The notes beneath the pieces are model-generated. The model did not search any database, was not told the origin of the DNA, and was given only the letters and a program-made list of their open reading frames with translations. From contig NC_092568.1 of assembly GCF_037975245.1 (NCBI RefSeq), positions 18,435,001-18,495,000 on the forward strand: DNA of 60,000 nt, in the 5' to 3' direction. The translations under genes were made by a program, and so were the position numbers. Of this stretch, positions 55,901-60,000 are shown piece after piece (within the stretch, counting starts at the first letter, position 1; each line of letters starts with the position of its first letter). The DNA is from Apostichopus japonicus (Eukaryota; Echinodermata; Holothuroidea; Aspidochirotida; Stichopodidae).

Positions 55901-58900
55901 GTAGAGCTTGGCCTAACTGCTGCCGCCTACATTGTCTTGTGCTCGTTGGCCAGTTTGGGAATATTACTTGCTATTTTCTTTCTAACTTTCAACGTATTGG
56001 CTCGAAAACATCGGTGAGTTTACTCTTTAAATTGATGAAAAGTTAAGAAGAAAAAAAGTGACAGGATTTCTATGAATAGTTAGGCATAGTCTGCTGAGGA
56101 CTTTACACGATTGGCTGAGGATTTGACTGATCTAGTTAGGATTAGTGTGGTAGCGTCTTTTTCCACACTGAAAACAAGTCCTGTCTGATGGTGTTCACTG
56201 TATCAATGAACAGAAACAAATTTAAGATAAAACCGAAGGAAAAGAAAGAAAGAAAGAGTGATTTGCCATATCTTCTCCCTTTTGGTAGAATTTTGTTTTC
56301 TAACATGAATTTCTTTTTGTACTTTTTAAGCTTTGTTAAACTGTCCAGTCCTCGCCTCAACAATCTTATCGTGATTGGCTGTATTATGATATATCTATCG
56401 ATATGTGTCATTGGATCAGAAATTGTCAGCGGGGACGGGGAAAGAGAGTTATTCCCTGGTTTTTGTATGGTAAGTCGACATTAAATTTCATATAATTTCG
56501 TAAGACCTTATCCATTGTTTAAAGTTTTCATGTAAAAATTCAAGCAATACTTTACAACCATCACCTGAAAGGATATTTGGTCTTGCGTAATATTGATATA
56601 AAATTGACCAGAATAAATACTGATATCTCACTACGAGAACACAACCACGAAATTGACCAAAACTGTATAATTTATCACGTACATGCATCTGCCACCTTTT
56701 CAACTAATCATGTAGATTATGCACAAAACCAGTATTACGTCATTAGTTCGAATGTATAAAGTAATCAATTGATAAATACAATATTAATAAGAATGGAATT
56801 AAATAAGAGAGAGCAGCGTCAATGCTCACCCCTTCCCATTATGCAAATGAACAAAACAAGAGGGCAAACCGTGGCGTTGCATATCTCATCGCCAGCAAAC
56901 ACTGATTTCGATTGATAAAAAAAATATCTTTAGCTACGCAATCTGGCAGTAGTAGGAACGTACCACTTGACATTTCCAGTATGCCTGTCAGTGAAGGTTG
57001 TATGTCAATACAAGGTTTCCCCTTGGAATAAAACAATTAATCGCGCTAAAAAAATATACATTTGACCTTTAACCACGTAACCTTTGACCTCGGTTCCCAT
57101 GGCAACCGCATATATTGATAGTACTTGACATTCACTTTTACTTTCTTTTGGGATGCATATACGATCGTGAACTGGTAAACCTGTACTCACGTTCTTCGTA
57201 TTACGTTCATCTGGCTCAATTGACTACTAGCCTAAACGTATTTACTGAAGAGAGGCTTATATTATACGGTACGTTTATGTATACGCTGTTGATTTAATGT
57301 TGACTAGAACCTCTACAAATTGATCCCACAGCTTAGAATCTGGCTCTTTTCTATCGGCTTCGTTCTTGGCTTTGGAACCCTATTCAGTAAAACGTGGAGG
57401 GTTTATAAGGTCGCTAACACTAATGGAGGAGCAAAACGAACGGTAAGAAACCATTTCATGTCAAAGGAAGTTGACAGTTTGAAGTCGTACCCCAGACAGT
57501 TTCATTATGCCATATTATATAATGTAAATCTGTTCCGTATAAATACATATACCACGATGATGCCTCAGAGGGAGACGAGTTTTATATAAACACGCCGATT
57601 AGAACTATTTGTAGTTGTGAACTGTTTATATTAAATATAATTATTTTTACAGGAATACTTATAATCCATCGTTTGTGTATGGTAATGGCTGTTTTACCAT
57701 ATTTTTAAACTCTGAACCCAAACGACAAATATATTTGGAGATAACTACTGAGTTAGAAGCAGAAAGGTCTGGACAACAAGTTCCAACTTTTACATCAACC
57801 TTCCTTACATCGGAGAAAATTCAGATAAATAATTGTTTTCCAAAATGTGCATGCAAGTCAGATACAAAGATATTGAGAGGGGCCCAAGTCGGACCCCGTG
57901 GAAAATATTGCCACCTGTCCGACCAGACCAGGCCACATACTTTTGAATTCCTGTAATCTGTTATCCTGAACAGAAACATTAGGAGCGCGGGAAAAGACTC
58001 CAAATCCACATCCCGATGAACTCGTTACTATATGATAGTCTACTGTATGTGCATAGTGTCTTTCATTTCTTTATCATTTCTCCAGAACTTTCCCTACCTT
58101 TATTAATATATTATGTAAAACAACTTTCAAAACATGTGCTATTTAAAAGAGTCTATACTTAAAAGAAGAAAAAAATGATGGATATTTTTCATAGCTCAAG
58201 TCCGTTACTTAAGGTCATCTTTCCTTGTGAAGCTTTATACGTTTGCAATGAAGTTAGGTGCACGGTCAGATTTTTCTTCTTTTTTTAAGCTGTAGTTACC
58301 TTTTCAATATTTTCCAGGTCATAAAAGATTCAGAGCTGTTTGTAATGGTCGGCATCTTTCTCCTGGTCGACTTCATTATTCTACTTTTGTGGCAAGTGCT
58401 GGACCCATTACGTCATCAGAGAACTGTAAGTTTTAAAGATATTTTTAAATCAATATCACACGTTTCATACTACGTTTGTGCTACCCCTTTGTACATCCCC
58501 CCAAAATCATTAACCTAAAGTTCACTATAAACTAAATTACTTTCCGATTACAAAGCAAAACGGTTTGCCAGTATCATTTCTCTACTCCTTGAATTGAAAC
58601 TGCCGTCTTTCTCATATCCTTCTCGTATATCGTATTTTTTTATTTTGTGTTTTTTATTTTTGTTTTCGTAATTTCGTTGCCAATTTAACATCACAGTATG
58701 TGAATCTTACTATATGAGTTCCATATGACTCTATTTATTCACGTGTAATATCTACAGAATGCTAAGTAAAAATAAGTAGCGACTATGTCGACGCCGATAT
58801 GATGGTTGTTAGCCTGCACGACGTGTTATTATTTATTTAAATAGTTTAGTTATAAATACAAAATTCTACAGTTGCCCTGTTTCATTAAGCTTGCACGGTT

Positions 58901-59393
58901 CTTAACTGTCAATACACACTGTGCTTATTTATTCCAACATGAATGAACATCATACCAATTTACTCAGGTTTGTTGCGATATTATGACTCTGTACCACAAC
59001 AAAATGGGTTGCGATCAGTGAACAATAAAACAAAAATAATAATCATAAATAAAGCAATGATTTGTTGGATGGTAATGTATAAAATTAAGCGTGACAGCAT
59101 GCTACAGGCGAACTACTCATTAAGTCACTTATACTGAAGAGATTGAAATCATCCCCTCCCCTCCCCCTTACCCTCCCCACACACACCCGTTTCTCTCTTT
59201 GTTATGGTTCTGTGGTCTGTAGACCTTTTGCCTTTTCATGTCTATTTTGATACTTCCGTTTCAGAATCTGGATTTCGGTCATTACATTCATACATGCAAT
59301 TGCGAACATGTTACCGTATGGACCGGTGTATTAGCCGTCTACAAGGGCTTAATTCTTATTTTCGGGGTTTTTCTTGCTTGGCAGACGAGACGA
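43810..59393 (+). CDS. GABA-B-type receptor with an inserted C-type lectin domain (3' end outside window)
   Basis: Class C GPCR. Exons: 43810-44130, 44688-44825, 45762-45932, 46957-47061, 47887-47952, 49432-49632, 51572-51826, 52939-52999, 53570-53753, 54761-54951, 55308-55394, 55869-56013, 56331-56469, 57332-57442, 58318-58425, 59265-59393. All introns are GT..AG and phases agree, giving 804 codons without a stop. Residues 1-24 are a signal peptide. Then come a Venus-flytrap domain (about 40-439), a C-type lectin domain (440-564), the end of the flytrap (565-605) and TM1-TM5 (607-800). GABA-B landmarks are clear: ACSTD, SYSAASPTLSDKKRFP, WITPGWY, TLFSKTWRVY, WQVLDPLR and VYKGL. Several positions look more like subunit 2 than subunit 1, but subtype is not settled. 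Seven N-glycosylation sequons lie in the ectodomain. TM6, TM7 and the tail are beyond 60000. The known family role is slow inhibition through Gi/o; the ligand here is unknown. Confidence 0.93.
44270..44350. repeat. Poly-T and poly-G runs in receptor intron 1
   Basis: A long T-run (about 44273-44289) and a long G-run (about 44338-44350) flank GGGTGTAGCTAGGG, which resembles the arms of the G-rich MITEs elsewhere. No paired end was found. Confidence 0.5.
47411..47451 (+). repeat. Poly-T(30)/poly-G(11) tract
   Basis: Thirty T followed directly by eleven G in receptor intron 4. The exact length is likely to be unstable or subject to sequencing error. Confidence 0.95.
48130..48645 (-). mobile_element. 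LINE fragment in receptor intron 5
   Basis: The - strand reads LSLNIRKTNYIVFSNSKRK, then NCTKFLWVYIDSCLTWNNH, a reverse-transcriptase thumb segment of CR1/L2-like LINEs. After about 100 codons it jumps to the LINE 3' end (48140-48290) shared with 18.1 kb, so it is internally deleted. Confidence 0.8.
50340..51380 (-). mobile_element. LINE fragment in receptor intron 6, best-preserved ORF2 remnant
   Basis: The - strand encodes KLSLNVKKTTSIVF, then after a one-base frameshift near 51250 KTTKFLGFYIDNHLSLNNH, ILPYLTFCNVIWGS, QKRAIRYICNADY and PYPNRAPNHFSVPY. This is the C-terminal half of a CR1/L2-like reverse transcriptase, open for 188 codons (51183-50617). The 3' end terminates in a GAATT-type simple tail (50336-50360), typical of such LINEs. 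It is 5'-truncated and frameshifted. Confidence 0.85.
53570..54951 (+). CDS. Receptor exons 9-10: C-type lectin domain
   Basis: Residues 440-564. CREEWTLFQFYCYKF opens a long-form C-type lectin fold. NWKDASQYC, MVWILSNEEYEFIGSQI and WYIGLTYEES with KLVWVDTT follow, then DLCYVWN, WRPIDC and RPFICK. Six cysteines are in the canonical order for three disulfides. The Ca2+/sugar motifs are absent: the EPN-type tripeptide is not present and the usual WND is WRP. The intron between the two exons is about 1 kb and carries a SINE tail. Both outer boundaries are phase 1. Confidence 0.93.
53925..53985 (+). mobile_element. SINE tail, same family as 25.9-26.1 kb
   Basis: GAGTTCCTGCTTGCAGGAGG, ATCTAAAATACATAC matches the tail at 26070-26105 with one substitution. 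It is preceded by a hairpin (TTTACAAGTT / AACTTGTAAA). It lies between the two lectin exons. Confidence 0.7.
55308..59393 (+). CDS. Receptor exons 11-16: end of flytrap and TM1-TM5
   Basis: Exon 11 (ETAIVTVSSSTNGSLDTTWH) resumes the flytrap C terminus, aligning with the last strand and turn before the membrane in GABA-B receptors. Exon 12 has DRTPAVELGL, then TM1. Exon 13 has SSPRLNNLIVIGC (TM2) and FCM, whose Cys should bond to extracellular loop 2. Exon 14 is TM3 with FSKTWRVY and exon 15 is TM4 ending WQVLDPLR. Exon 16 has HTCNCEHVTVWTG, then TM5 and FLAWQTRR. Between DPLRHQRT and HTC the loop is about 20 residues shorter than in mammalian subunits. Confidence 0.92.
57093..57106. promoter_or_regulatory. 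X-box-like palindrome in receptor intron 13
   Basis: GTTCCCATGGCAAC differs at one base from the palindrome GTTGCCATGGCAAC, the consensus type bound by RFX factors. Two TGACCT half-sites lie just before it. Function is not shown. Confidence 0.3.
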
Positions 59394-60000
59394 GTAAGTT
59401 TTCTTTTTGTCAGTTTCTCTTCTTGTTTTAATATTTTTGGGGGAAAAGATCAACGGATTTATGCTGGCTTGAGATTCGAATTCTTGTGCATATACGAGCC
59501 GAGGTTGTCCCTATCCTAATAAGGACTGCCTCGTTCCAATTCGAGTATTGATTGATCCTCTTGGTAAAAGTAAAGTCTAAACAACTTCCTAAACCAATTT
59601 TGGTACATTTCCGATTTGATTTGAAAAAATAAAATAACTACCATTCAAATTATATTTCATTAGCTGGATGTACTGCTTACATTATCGATAATAATATATA
59701 AAAAGGTTACCGATTTTCTGTGTTTCTTTATTAATTATATTTAATGTCTATGAAAACTGTCTGGGTGACGAATAAAAATCTTGAATATGAATTTTAACCA
59801 CTTCAATTACGCGACTGATGCTTAACGGTGACGTCATATTGTAAATAATAAATATCGAATGATTCCTGAATTGATTAATTGTAATTTTGATTTGAGTAAT
59901 ATTCAGTAGGTTTGGCGAAAATATAAGAACAAAAAAAGTGGCTTAATGTAAATAAGCTGTTTAAACACACGATATTATGGTCACAACTGAGGAAAACATT
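59394..60000 (+). other. Intron 16 of the receptor gene, running off the window
   Basis: A good donor (CGA|GTAAGT) follows exon 16. I searched for the next expected exon (TM6) and found no match, so it lies beyond 60000. Confidence 0.6.

Overview
This is metazoan genomic DNA: AT-rich, with intron-broken coding sequence, GT..AG splice sites, minisatellites, LINE, SINE and MITE debris and long poly-G runs. The repeat landscape and the two proteins fit a marine invertebrate, most likely a deuterostome such as an echinoderm. That placement is an inference, not something the sequence proves. All three genes found lie on the + strand.

Layout. (1) 72-266 is the last coding exon of an unidentified gene, followed by a long AT-rich 3' UTR-like stretch to about 3.3 kb. 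(2) 5539-23806 is a complete gephyrin gene. I could join 18 exons into one uninterrupted frame of 648 codons plus stop, with a MogA-like G domain, a very short linker and a MoeA-like E domain. Its introns hold a 1.55-kb hAT-type element with a perfect 8-bp target duplication, several MITEs (one carrying telomere-like repeats), a minisatellite that has multiplied the exon-13 splice donor, and a hammerhead-ribozyme-like inverted repeat. (3) 23.8-43.8 kb is intergenic and repeat-filled. It contains tRNA-derived SINEs, a roughly 217-bp satellite, AGGTCA-rich repeats, a LINE fragment and a 1.2-kb inverted-repeat element studded with GTTGCCATGGCAAC-type palindromes. (4) 43810 to beyond the right edge is a GABA-B-type class C GPCR. 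Sixteen exons join in one frame (804 codons so far) from a signal peptide through TM5; TM6, TM7 and the tail lie outside the window.

The most unusual feature is in the receptor. A complete six-cysteine C-type lectin domain (two exons) sits inside the Venus-flytrap ligand-binding domain, just before its last conserved segment. The lectin exons are flanked by phase-1 introns on both sides. That is the signature of exon shuffling, and skipping both exons would restore a conventional GABA-B ectodomain in frame.

Gephyrin makes the molybdenum cofactor and, in vertebrates, scaffolds glycine and GABA-A receptors at inhibitory synapses. The neighbouring gene encodes a putative inhibitory metabotropic receptor. 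Their adjacency is notable, but nothing in the sequence shows that they act together. The gephyrin copy keeps the enzymatic motifs but differs at two vertebrate receptor-binding pocket positions.
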